Made by a program: the position numbers and the translations under genes
In this document: one piece after another, positions 4,815-9,741 of the stretch
Layout: every line of letters begins with the position of its first letter
How positions within the stretch are numbered: position 1 is the first letter of the stretch
The notes under the pieces: generated by a model
Databases searched by the model: none
The model's input: the letters and a program-made list of their open reading frames with translations, nothing else
Told to the model about the DNA's origin: nothing
Source of the DNA: a virus
IMG/VR virus record: IMGVR_UViG_3300027770_000300
Coordinates: 1 to 20,852 of that record
Strand: one strand, 5' to 3'
DNA length: 20,852 bases

Positions 4815-4847
4815 TTACAATAACACTTTTAAACAGAAAGGCATACT

Positions 4848-5720
4848 ATGGCAACCAAAGCATCTATGAAACCCAGCAAGGCAACTAACCTGCTTGAGTT
4901 TGACGCAGACGCTATCAAGCGCAGTGAACAGGCAGTGGCTAAAGAAACAGACCAAGAGATCCTCCAACGACTAGGCGAACGTTTTGAGATCCTCGACGAG
5001 ATGACCAAGGCAGTGCGCCAAGGCGACATCCGTGCTATGATCGTCAGTGGCCCTCCGGGCGTGGGCAAGAGCTACGGTGTTGAAGCTCAACTGCAAAAGG
5101 CAGACCTGTTCAATACGCTGGCAGAGAAGAAGCCCAAGTTTGAGATCGTCAAAGGTGCTATGAGTGCCTTGGGTCTCTACGCTAAACTATATGAGTTCAG
5201 CGGCGAAGGTAACGTGGTTGTGTTCGACGACTGCGACAGTATCCTTATGGAAGACCTCAGCTTGAACATCCTTAAAGGTGCATTGGACAGCTCCACTCGT
5301 CGCTTCATTGCTTGGAACACTGACAGCCGCCTGTTACGTAGTGAAGGCATTCCAGATCGCTTTGAGTTCAAAGGTGCTGCCATATTCATCACCAACATCA
5401 AGTTCGAACACGTAAAGAGCAAACGTCTGCGTGATCACTTAGATGCCTTAGAGTCACGTTGCCACTACATTGACCTGCAAATGGACACAAACCGTGAGAA
5501 GATCCTGCGTATCAAACAGGTCATCCAACAAGGTAAGATGCTGGAACGCTTCGACTTTGAAGAGTGCCAGAAGGACGAGCTCATTGAGTTCGTAGAAGCT
5601 AATCAACTCAAGTTACGTGAGCTCAGCTTGCGTATGGTGCTCAAGCTGGCAGACCTGCGTCGAGGTTTCCCTAACAACTGGCAAGCGATGGCCAAGACTA
5701 CATGTATGAAACGACTATGA
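4848..5720 (+). CDS. AAA+ ATPase, 290 aa
   Basis: The start ATG 4848 follows GAAAGG (4834-4840). Walker A GPPGVGKS is at residues 68-75 and Walker B VVVFDDCD at 123-130. A sensor-1 type polar residue occurs in FITN (180-183), and a possible arginine finger lies at ESRCHYIDL (202-210). The C-terminal part (220-280) is helical, as expected for the AAA+ lid. Similar single-domain ATPases occur in T4-like phages without a firmly assigned role; they are distinct from the clamp loader gp44 and the terminase. The four-base overlap with the next gene links it to two small downstream genes. ATP binding is near certain; substrate and partner are unknown. Confidence 0.88.
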   Translation: MATKASMKPSKATNLLEFDADAIKRSEQAVAKETDQEILQRLGERFEILDEMTKAVRQGDIRAMIVSGPPGVGKSYGVEAQLQKADLFNTLAEKKPKFEIVKGAMSALGLYAKLYEFSGEGNVVVFDDCDSILMEDLSLNILKGALDSSTRRFIAWNTDSRLLRSEGIPDRFEFKGAAIFITNIKFEHVKSKRLRDHLDALESRCHYIDLQMDTNREKILRIKQVIQQGKMLERFDFEECQKDELIEFVEANQLKLRELSLRMVLKLADLRRGFPNNWQAMAKTTCMKRL

Positions 5721-5965
5721 ACGAAACACTACAACGAGCAGCCATCGCACTAACACTGGGCTTGGCCCTGTATGCCATGGGCCATAACATAGACAGCTGG
5801 GAGTTCTGGGCAGTAATGGCCATGCTTTGGACCAGCAACTACCTAACCTACAGAGACGGTGTAGAGTCTGGTGTGGCCACTGCTGTAGAGATGTGGGTGG
5901 ACATGACTGAAGAACAGCGCAAGGACATGATCGAACTGGTAATCAAAACACGGGCAGAAGACTAA
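5717..5965 (+). CDS. Small membrane protein, 82 aa
   Basis: I take the ATG at 5717 because it overlaps the ATPase stop as ATGA, the usual coupling in this genome; an in-frame ATG at 5702 would add five residues. The 82-aa protein has two hydrophobic helices (about residues 7-22, ALTLGLALYAMG, and 28-44, WEFWAVMAMLWTSNYL) then an acidic cytoplasmic-looking tail (MTEEQRKDMIELV). Gene order suggests it could tether or work with the ATPase (inference). No known family. Confidence 0.75.
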   Translation: MNETLQRAAIALTLGLALYAMGHNIDSWEFWAVMAMLWTSNYLTYRDGVESGVATAVEMWVDMTEEQRKDMIELVIKTRAED

Positions 5966-6231
5966 TGACTACATGCACATACATAGGCTCGGGCCCACGC
6001 TGTACACATCCTGCACTAGAGTCTAAGAGCTACTGTAGTGATCACTACGCTGTAGTCTACAAGGTAGGCAGCGGTAAGCAGCGTAAGAAGGATACCCTAC
6101 AGGCGCAGCGTACACGCTTGGTCCAGCAACTGTTCTACGAAGCCATGGAGCAGTTGGAAGCAGAAGGCTTTGATGTCTATGGTGAATCAGAATTGATCCA
6201 ACATGAAGAGATCAAGGAGTTTGATGAATAG
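5965..6231 (+). CDS. Small Cys/His (putative zinc-binding) protein, 88 aa
   Basis: The ATG shares a base with the preceding stop (TAATG). The N-terminus holds C4, C13, H15, C24 and H27 in an arrangement (CTYIGSGPRCTHP ... SYCSDH) that fits a small zinc knuckle. It is followed by a Lys/Arg-rich linker (KQRKKDTLQAQRTR) and an acidic helical C-terminus. I recall short phage proteins of this shape (Cys-rich start, YCSDH, VYKxG) with no known function. A nucleic-acid-binding role is possible from the zinc knuckle and basic stretch. It is the last gene of the early cluster. Confidence 0.8.
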   Translation: MTTCTYIGSGPRCTHPALESKSYCSDHYAVVYKVGSGKQRKKDTLQAQRTRLVQQLFYEAMEQLEAEGFDVYGESELIQHEEIKEFDE

Positions 6232-6277
6232 GCCGGTGGGGTGGTCCCCCCTGGGGGGCCGGCCGGGGGGTGGGGGG
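6231..6277 (+). other. G-rich island: GC hairpin and candidate G-quadruplex
   Basis: GGCCGG (6231-6236) can pair with CCGGCC (6259-6264), and GGGG (6238-6241) with CCCC (6246-6249). G-runs occur at 6238-6241, 6253-6258, 6265-6270 and 6272-6277, enough for an intramolecular G-quadruplex on the + strand. The island directly follows the last early gene and marks the step to AT-rich sequence; as RNA it could stop early transcription. Confidence 0.7.
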
Positions 6278-6451
6278 CTTGTAAAAAGTTTGGCAGCACA
6301 CAAGCAAGCAGCAAGCATTCCGCAAAAAGTTCAAAATTTCTAGGTCGAGTTAGACTAGATCACCAGGGGCCGAGATCTCTGGACCTATTAAAAATTGCGC
6401 TACAGTTTTTTTAGGGCTAGTATAGAAATTCTGGGCACATATAAGAAATAG
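6278..6451. other. Intergenic spacer between convergent early and accessory genes
   Basis: No convincing gene is seen. CCAG (6363-6366) and CTGG (6379-6382) form a weak hairpin containing the palindrome GAGATCTC. A T7 run lies near 6406-6413 without a clear stem before it. It may hold termination signals for both converging units. Confidence 0.5.
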
Positions 6452-6763
6452 TTATTTTATGCTTAGAATCCATTTTACTAAAATTTTTGCTTCGTCTGGG
6501 TTTACTTGACTATTAGCTGGCATGGGCATTGTTCCCCAAACTCCACCACCCCCTGCCATAATTTTTTTACTCAATCTATCTTCAGCAAGCGTATCGTTTT
6601 TATATTTTGCAGCAACATCTTTATATGCTGGTCCAACCAGTTTAGAATCAATTGCGTGACAAGCCAAGCAATTTTTACTTTGCGCCAGTGTTTTAGGATC
6701 AACTGCATATACAGTAGTAGTCAAAGACATGATTAGTATTGCTGATGTTATTAACTTTTTCAT
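6452..6763 (-). CDS. Secreted class I cytochrome c (c551/c552 type), 103 aa
   Basis: The start ATG at 6763 follows AAGGAG at the right spacing; a longer frame to 6814 would run into the terminator and is rejected. Residues 1-20 are a classic Sec signal peptide with a VYA cleavage site. The heme-attachment motif CLACH is at 32-36, and GGGGVWGTMPMPAN (71-84) matches the methionine-ligand loop of the c551 family (compare GVWGPIPMPPN in Pseudomonas c551), making M81 the likely axial ligand. Mature length of about 83 residues is normal. The protein should be a periplasmic electron carrier, needing host heme-maturation machinery. Its presence beside phage genes marks it as a probable host-derived auxiliary metabolic gene. 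Confidence 0.93.
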   Translation of the reverse strand: MKKLITSAILIMSLTTTVYAVDPKTLAQSKNCLACHAIDSKLVGPAYKDVAAKYKNDTLAEDRLSKKIMAGGGGVWGTMPMPANSQVNPDEAKILVKWILSIK

Positions 6764-6794
6764 AAAATACTCCTTAGTTGCATTAGTATATATT

Positions 6795-6821
6795 AAAAAA
6801 GGTTGCCGAAGCAACCTTTTT
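6795..6821 (-). terminator. Rho-independent terminator after the tmRNA
   Basis: On the - strand, GGTTGC-TTCG-GCAACC (6816-6801, UUCG tetraloop) is followed by a T run (6800-6795). A-tracts flank both sides (6817-6821 are T on the + strand), so it could act in both directions. It ends the permuted tmRNA transcript before the cytochrome gene. Confidence 0.92.
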
Positions 6822-6978
6822 GGTGGTTTCTGTTACGAGGTATTTCCTACCCTAAGCGGCGTTTAGGCTGCTAATGCGTACTGTTCGTCGTTTGCGTTTA
6901 CGTTTTTTTAGTTTTAACATCTACTCTGATGTGCCGTCCACTCTGTTACTTGTTGCCCTGTCGAAACTATGCAGGCCC
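6822..6978 (-). ncRNA. ssrA: tmRNA coding piece (5' tRNA half, PK1, tag frame)
   Basis: Begins with the acceptor 5' strand at 6978, then a D-loop-like UUUCGAC (6966-6960) and the P2 strand. A CAUC/GAUG hairpin region resembling pseudoknot PK1 precedes an A-rich stretch before the resume codon. After the tag, hairpins CCUAA/UUAGG and GGUA/UACC follow. The mature 3' end lies somewhere before the terminator stem and is uncertain. Confidence 0.88.
6863..6895 (-). CDS. tmRNA proteolysis tag reading frame (ANDEQYALAA)
   Basis: Resume codon GCA at 6895-6893, then AAC GAC GAA CAG TAC GCA TTA GCA GCC and TAA (6865-6863). The peptide matches the ANDExYALAA type known in beta- and gammaproteobacteria, ending in the LAA degron read by ClpXP. 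It is translated on tmRNA after trans-translation, not from a start codon. Confidence 0.95.
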   Translation of the reverse strand, partial: ANDEQYALAA

Positions 6979-7049
6979 ATTATAAACATACTGTTTGGAA
7001 CTTTTATTATGAGTATTGTTTGCTCATTCACCAGTAGACAATATGTTTA
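6979..7049 (-). other. tmRNA intervening segment removed on maturation
   Basis: The 71 nt between the CCA end and the acceptor 5' strand. Its ends extend the acceptor stem: 7050-7042 pairs with 6990-6982 (9 bp, AUAAACAUA with UAUGUUUAU), so the precursor forms one continuous hairpin. In bacteria with permuted tmRNA this segment is excised by tRNA-end processing, giving two RNA pieces. Confidence 0.85.
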
Positions 7050-7112
7050 TGGTGGACCTGGGGGGATTCGCACCCCCGTCCAGAACACTTTTCTCTTTGC
7101 TTCATACAGCAA
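7050..7112 (-). ncRNA. ssrA: tmRNA acceptor piece (3' tRNA half)
   Basis: Contains the P2 3' strand (7087-7081), the T arm (7077-7061), the acceptor 3' strand (7060-7054), A73 and CCA. The 5' end is set from the late-promoter-like GATAAATA at 7127-7120 and is approximate. Confidence 0.88.
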
Positions 7113-7119
7113 TAACTTC

Positions 7120-7127
7120 TATTTATC
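7120..7127 (-). promoter_or_regulatory. Candidate late promoter of the tmRNA gene
   Basis: GATAAATA on the - strand (7127-7120) is one base off the T4-type late -10 element TATAAATA and lies about 10 nt before the estimated 5' end of the acceptor piece. It overlaps the stop of the 47-aa ORF at 7126. Confidence 0.45.
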
Positions 7128-7269
7128 ACCAAGTTTTCTTAGCAATCCAATGTTGTAGCTCTTGTACTCGCCAAGCCAGTCCCCAAGGCAATGTGAAAAA
7201 TATCTTGTTACCATTAGGAGTGTACATAGTTTTGCCATCATTATCAACACCCATCAATCCTATAAACAT
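7126..7269 (-). CDS. Small protein, 47 aa, Trp-rich, unknown function
   Basis: The ATG at 7269 has a good AGGAG site five bases upstream. The 47 residues start MFIGLMGVDNDGKTMYTPNG, then a strand KIFFTLPWGLAWR and an amphipathic helix VQELQHWIAKKTW. The protein has a coherent beta-hairpin-then-helix look despite its size. Its first 28 bases, including the codons for MFIGLMGVD, are repeated exactly at 7550-7577, upstream of the neighbouring gene. It sits just ahead of the tmRNA, perhaps on the same transcript. Confidence 0.62.
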   Translation of the reverse strand: MFIGLMGVDNDGKTMYTPNGNKIFFTLPWGLAWRVQELQHWIAKKTW

Positions 7270-7271
7270 AT
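7244..7271. repeat. 28-bp direct repeat, copy 1
   Basis: Identical to 7550-7577. It covers the start codon and first nine codons of the 47-aa gene read on the - strand. Confidence 0.9.
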
Positions 7272-7284
7272 CATCTCCTCTAAC

Positions 7285-7521
7285 TCAATGTCTCACAGCA
7301 AACATACTGCTGATCATTGCTCTTACTAAAACTAAATCACTTTCACATGTGACCACTATAGGCTCATCAAGATCTTCATCATCTTCCCAAGCTGCTTGTG
7401 GAAACTGTAAAAAAGTAAAGATGGTTCTGAAGGTCACAGTCCTACCTTGTGTGTAGGCCATTTCTATCACGTCCACTATGGAATTTACTACCTGTTGAGT
7501 TTTAAAATTTAGTGGAGTCAT
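7285..7521 (-). CDS. Acidic small protein, 78 aa, unknown function
   Basis: A GTG at 7524 and an ATG at 7521 are adjacent; I choose the ATG. No strong ribosome site is present, as for many genes of this half. The 78-aa protein begins with a helical part (FKTQQVVNSIVDVIEMAYTQG), then an acidic turn WEDDEDLDEPIVVTCES and a helix LVLVRAMISSMFA. Its C-terminal pattern (P, hydrophobic pair, Cys, acidic, then helix) loosely resembles the acidic ORF at 9490. It lies between the two copies of the 28-bp repeat. Confidence 0.62.
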   Translation of the reverse strand: MTPLNFKTQQVVNSIVDVIEMAYTQGRTVTFRTIFTFLQFPQAAWEDDEDLDEPIVVTCESDLVLVRAMISSMFAVRH

Positions 7522-7530
7522 CACAGTATA

Positions 7531-7538
7531 TATTTATT
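7531..7538 (-). promoter_or_regulatory. Candidate late promoter motif
   Basis: AATAAATA on the - strand (7538-7531) about 9 bases before the start at 7521. The position matches late-type motifs ahead of other genes here. Confidence 0.35.
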
Positions 7539-7549
7539 TAGATAACACG

Positions 7550-7577
7550 TCAACACCCATCAATCCTATAAACATAT
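7550..7577. repeat. 28-bp direct repeat, copy 2 (truncated gene start)
   Basis: Identical to 7244-7271. Read on the - strand it encodes MFIGLMGVD and then runs into VLSK and a stop, so it looks like a broken duplicate of the 5' end of the 47-aa gene. Confidence 0.88.
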
Positions 7578-7586
7578 GCGATCCTT

Positions 7587-7907
7587 TTAATCGTTGTTAG
7601 ATGATATTGTAATCACCATGGCAATAACACCTGCCAAACAGGCAAATAGTATCCATGACTGGACCAGCACACTGACAAACACAGCCAATGCCCACATTAA
7701 TGCCAATGAGCGTGTACGTTGTTCAGGGGTTTCCATGGGCACATCATGTCTAGGCGCATATTGCGTTTGATTTCCGCCATTCAGTGCTGCCATCTTTTCT
7801 TGATGTTCAGTACACCAAGGGCATTGACCGTTATGGAATAGTCTAGGCGGTCTAAAGTACGCTCTACCGCAAGTTGGGCATTGTAGGGTGTCAGTCATAG
7901 TATACAT
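7587..7907 (-). CDS. Zinc-ribbon membrane protein, 106 aa
   Basis: The N-terminus has two CxxC pairs (C10/C13 in CPTCG and C29/C32 in CPWC), a typical zinc ribbon. A polar linker follows, then two close hydrophobic helices between about residues 67 and 101 (SLALMWALAVFVSVLVQSW and LFACLAGVIAMVITI), with a short polar tail. It should sit in the inner membrane with the ribbon in the cytoplasm. Starts at 7907 or three codons later (7898) are both possible; neither has a clear ribosome site. Zinc-ribbon plus transmembrane proteins are widespread and this does not define a function. Confidence 0.8.
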   Translation of the reverse strand: MYTMTDTLQCPTCGRAYFRPPRLFHNGQCPWCTEHQEKMAALNGGNQTQYAPRHDVPMETPEQRTRSLALMWALAVFVSVLVQSWILFACLAGVIAMVITISSNND

Positions 7908-7946
7908 AGTATATTATCTTGGATTAGTACTAATAGCAGTAGTTTA

Positions 7947-8057
7947 TTAACGATTAAAATATTTTTTGCGCCAGTCGCTGCGCTCTTCTATATAGGGTGC
8001 CGGGCAATTACTTCTTTCGTTTAACAGCTTTTTTAGCGGCTCGTTTAGCCATGGCAT
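7947..8057 (-). CDS. Possible 36-aa ORF overlapping the basic-protein gene
   Basis: A frame from ATG 8057 to TAA 7947-7949 overlaps the 38-aa gene in another frame and continues past it. The part beyond the overlap reads as a plausible peptide (CPAPYIEERSDWRKKYFNR). No ribosome site precedes the ATG. It could be a separate gene, the remnant of one, or the tail of a frameshifted product. Confidence 0.28.
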   Translation of the reverse strand: MPWLNEPLKKLLNERSNCPAPYIEERSDWRKKYFNR

Positions 8058-8124
8058 TCAAGCTACGTGGTTTAGGTGGTTTCTTACCTTTAAGGATTTG
8101 ACTTACTCTACGTGGGCTGGGCAT
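8008..8124 (-). CDS. Very basic small protein, 38 aa
   Basis: AGGAG lies just upstream of ATG 8124. About 40 percent of the 38 residues are Lys or Arg (MPSPRRVSQILKGKKPPKPR..., ending KKAVKRKK). There is no hydrophobic core, so it is probably disordered until bound to nucleic acid or ribosomes (inference). Its strong ribosome site, unusual for this half, supports it as a real gene. Confidence 0.6.
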   Translation of the reverse strand: MPSPRRVSQILKGKKPPKPRSLNAMAKRAAKKAVKRKK

Positions 8125-8150
8125 ATTTGACTCCTGGATAAATGATATTG

Positions 8151-8372
8151 TTAATAAAAGTCGTCCGTTTGATTAAGTTGTTTTAGAACTTCTGTAATAG
8201 ATTCACTGACTTCCCAAGTACCGTGGGGTGGACAAAATATAAAAGTTACCGCATCTAAACTTCCATCATCTCTAGGCACCGTGGCATTATGCACTGTGAC
8301 TATCAGATCTTTACGGATACAAATTGTGTTGCCTTTGTGCGCCAGGCTGGCGTTGGTTAATTTTAAGTACAT
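8151..8372 (-). CDS. Small beta-rich protein, 73 aa
   Basis: Start ATG 8372 with no ribosome site. The 73 residues look like a small all-beta fold (YLKLTNASL, NTICIRKDLIVTVHNA, AVTFIFCPPHGTWEVSES) followed by a helix ITEVLKQLNQ. Short phage proteins with an initial strand, an IRKDLIVTV stretch and a final helix are familiar, but I know no function. It diverges from the GNAT-like gene at 8489. Confidence 0.7.
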   Translation of the reverse strand: MYLKLTNASLAHKGNTICIRKDLIVTVHNATVPRDDGSLDAVTFIFCPPHGTWEVSESITEVLKQLNQTDDFY

Positions 8373-8442
8373 AAGTTATTATAACTTGAGTTAACAAATT
8401 AATCTACCAGTTTGGCAAATAATTTTTATTAACCACTAATTA

Positions 8443-8471
8443 TTGACATTTTGTATAAGTATGTATATAAT
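8443..8471 (+). promoter_or_regulatory. Sigma70 promoter of the GNAT-like gene
   Basis: TTGACA 8443-8448, 17-bp spacer, TATAAT 8466-8471: a perfect consensus promoter in the AT-rich half. The expected start near 8478 gives a leader of only about 11 nt before ATG 8489. Confidence 0.88.
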
Positions 8472-8488
8472 TTTAAAAAGTATATTTT

Positions 8489-8932
8489 ATGCTACATCGA
8501 ATAAAAGACGCCTCTGATCCGTTAGTTCAATTAATAAGAGACGATCCTGTTCGTCCTGACATACCCATATCTTTTAGATTAGGTGATAACAGTAGCATAT
8601 ATGTATTGCTCAGTGATGATGAATATGCGTTACCATTAGCGGTAGTATGTGTATGTCACAAGGATCAAGTTCCGAAATCTGTAGAAGAACTAATGGCAGA
8701 AAATGCATCTAATAAAAATGTTGCTGTATTTTACACCATTTGGAGTTATAAGCCAGGTGCGGGGCGTAAACTTATCAGTGAAGCATGTAAGTACATTCGT
8801 AGTAGCAATACGGACATCAAAAAATATGTCACATTAAGTCCGCCCACTGAAATGGCCAAGATCTTTCATCTACGCAATGGAGCACAAGTTCTCAATATAA
8901 ATAATGATACTGTAAACTACAGTTATGACTAA
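8489..8932 (+). CDS. GNAT-like acetyltransferase, 147 aa (probable)
   Basis: The 147-aa protein has the layout of a GNAT fold: strands around residues 37-58 (SIYVLLSDDEYALPLAVVCVCHK), a central strand VAVFYTIWSYK (78-88), then PGAGRKLISEACKYI (89-103), matching the R/Q-x-x-G-x-G/A coenzyme A-binding loop followed by its helix. A late strand YVTLSPPTEMAKIFHLRNGA (113-132) is typical of the acetyltransferase C-terminal arm. Related uncharacterised proteins are familiar from T4-like marine phages. The substrate is unknown. It has its own strong promoter and no evident ribosome site. Confidence 0.68.
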   Translation: MLHRIKDASDPLVQLIRDDPVRPDIPISFRLGDNSSIYVLLSDDEYALPLAVVCVCHKDQVPKSVEELMAENASNKNVAVFYTIWSYKPGAGRKLISEACKYIRSSNTDIKKYVTLSPPTEMAKIFHLRNGAQVLNINNDTVNYSYD

Positions 8933-8941
8933 TGTGACCTA

Positions 8942-9094
8942 ATGCTGCTCTACATTCTAGTATATTCGGAAGAATATTGTAATGAATTTGATGTACTAGA
9001 TTGTGCTCGCATATACCAACAAGCGTTCGGGGGACAACTATATTTGGTGGAGTTACCAGATAAATCTAAACGCTCCAAGAAGAAAACAACATAG
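8942..9094 (+). CDS. Small protein, 50 aa, basic C-terminus
   Basis: The frame begins 9 bases after the GNAT-like gene and encodes 50 residues: a strand (LLYILVYSEEYC), a helical middle with DCARIYQQAFGG, a strand LYLVELP, and a Lys/Arg tail (KSKRSKKKTT). No ribosome site is clear, but the strand-helix-strand order and position argue for a gene read from the promoter at 8443. Function unknown. Confidence 0.55.
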   Translation: MLLYILVYSEEYCNEFDVLDCARIYQQAFGGQLYLVELPDKSKRSKKKTT

Positions 9095-9110
9095 TTTTAC
9101 CTGATTTAAT

Positions 9111-9118
9111 AATAAATA
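9111..9118 (+). promoter_or_regulatory. Candidate late promoter for the fibre-like gene
   Basis: AATAAATA at 9111-9118, 24 bases before the ATG at 9143, with a CAGGA ribosome site between. Fits the position of a T4-type late -10 element. Confidence 0.5.
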
Positions 9119-9142
9119 GTCATTATAACTCAGGAAATCATA

Positions 9143-9460
9143 ATGGCTATTCAAATTATCAATACTGGCTCAACAGCAAATGCAGGAGATGGCGATAGCC
9201 TACGGACAGCTTTTAATAAAGTTAATGCCAATTTTGCATATTTAGGCAGCTCTAGTGGTTCAGGTTCCCGAGGTTATACAGGTAGTACCGGTACACAAGG
9301 CGTTATTGGATTTACAGGTTCAAGAAGCACTGCTACTGGATATACCGGTTCAGCAAGTACGGCACGTGATGGTGGAGCCGCAAGTGGAATGGCTGCGGCT
9401 GGATTCAGACCCACATACTACAACCCAACAACTGGTGAGTTTGTCTACGCCAGCTCATAA
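9143..9460 (+). CDS. Short collagen-like tail fibre protein, 105 aa
   Basis: The start follows CAGGA (9131-9135). Residues 1-34 (MAIQIINTGSTANAGDGDSL, then RTAFNKVNANFAYL) match the conserved N-terminal module that I know from structural and fibre proteins of T4-like cyanophages. Gly-x-y collagen-like repeats follow (GYTGSTGTQGVIGFTGS..., residues about 44-72), then a short end with YNPTTGEFVYASS. Complete members of this type are usually several hundred residues with a receptor-binding tip, so this 105-aa version lacks the tip. It may be a trimmed fibre, a small capsid or tail decoration, or an exchangeable N-terminal cassette. Confidence 0.82.
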   Translation: MAIQIINTGSTANAGDGDSLRTAFNKVNANFAYLGSSSGSGSRGYTGSTGTQGVIGFTGSRSTATGYTGSASTARDGGAASGMAAAGFRPTYYNPTTGEFVYASS

Positions 9461-9472
9461 GTTTTAATCAAT

Positions 9473-9503
9473 AAAAAAAGTCCATGGACTTAACCATGGA
9501 CTT
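9473..9503 (-). terminator. Rho-independent terminator for the - strand operon
   Basis: AAGTCCATGG and CCATGGACTT (9478-9487 and 9494-9503) form a perfect 10-bp stem with a 6-nt loop. On the - strand it is followed by seven T residues (9479-9473). The stop codon of the acidic ORF lies in the loop region. It also separates the convergent fibre-like gene. Confidence 0.88.
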
Positions 9504-9741
9504 CATTAAACTTTTTCAAAGCTAGCTGCCTAGCTAACCATAATCTAAATACTATGTGATCACTTAGATCTTCATCTTGAAGATCACATTTGTCATCACA
9601 TAGTATTAGAGTCGGGCGACGATATGCAACCTGAAAATCAATGTCATCATATCCATCATCGTCGCTGTCGTCTAGTTCGGAAGGATTACTTCTTAGCTGG
9701 TTCAACAGCCTTTGTTGTGGCCGAGGTAGCAGGTGCTTCAC
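9490..9741 (-). CDS. Acidic small protein, up to 83 aa, start uncertain
   Basis: The frame is open from a GTG at 9741, inside the 3' end of the upstream gene, to TAA 9492-9490, which lies in a terminator. A TTG at 9705 is an alternative start. The C-terminal 60 residues look genuine: a run of Asp/Ser (SELDDSDDDGYDDIDF), a strand RRPTLILCDDKCDL and a helix VFRLWLARQLALKKF. No ATG is available in frame, so a non-ATG start or coupling to the upstream stop (TAA 9688-9686) must be assumed. Weak similarity in layout to the acidic protein at 7285. Function unknown. Confidence 0.58.
   Translation of the reverse strand: MKHLLPRPQQRLLNQLRSNPSELDDSDDDGYDDIDFQVAYRRPTLILCDDKCDLQDEDLSDHIVFRLWLARQLALKKFNEVHG

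Larger units (their letters stand above)
6822..7112 (-). ncRNA. ssrA: Circularly permuted (two-piece) tmRNA gene
   Basis: On the - strand the order is acceptor 3' half, intervening segment, then 5' half with the tag frame, the reverse of a one-piece ssrA. The 7-bp acceptor stem is GGGCCUG (6978-6972) with CAGGUCC (7060-7054). It has the G3-U70 wobble that identifies alanine tRNA, discriminator A (7053) and encoded CCA (7052-7050). The T arm has a GGGGG/CCCCC stem and UGCGAAU loop (7077-7061). P2 pairs 6960-6954 with 7087-7081. The tag frame encodes ANDEQYALAA. tmRNA with SmpB rescues stalled ribosomes and marks the peptide for proteolysis; permuted forms are established in alphaproteobacteria, some betaproteobacteria and cyanobacteria. 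The outer ends (about 7112 and 6822) are estimates. No smpB was found in the window. Confidence 0.95.

Noticed and set aside
6874-7456. Plus-strand open frames of 94 and 146 codons across the tmRNA region
   Set aside because: They run antisense to the tmRNA and the 47-aa and 78-aa genes, have no ribosome site, and encode low-quality sequence.
9250-9370. CRISPR-like or tandem repeat array from recurrent GGTTATACAGG / ACAGGTTC segments
   Set aside because: The recurrences follow codon periodicity of a collagen-like Gly-x-y coding sequence, and no repeat-spacer pattern is present. No CRISPR array was seen anywhere in the window.
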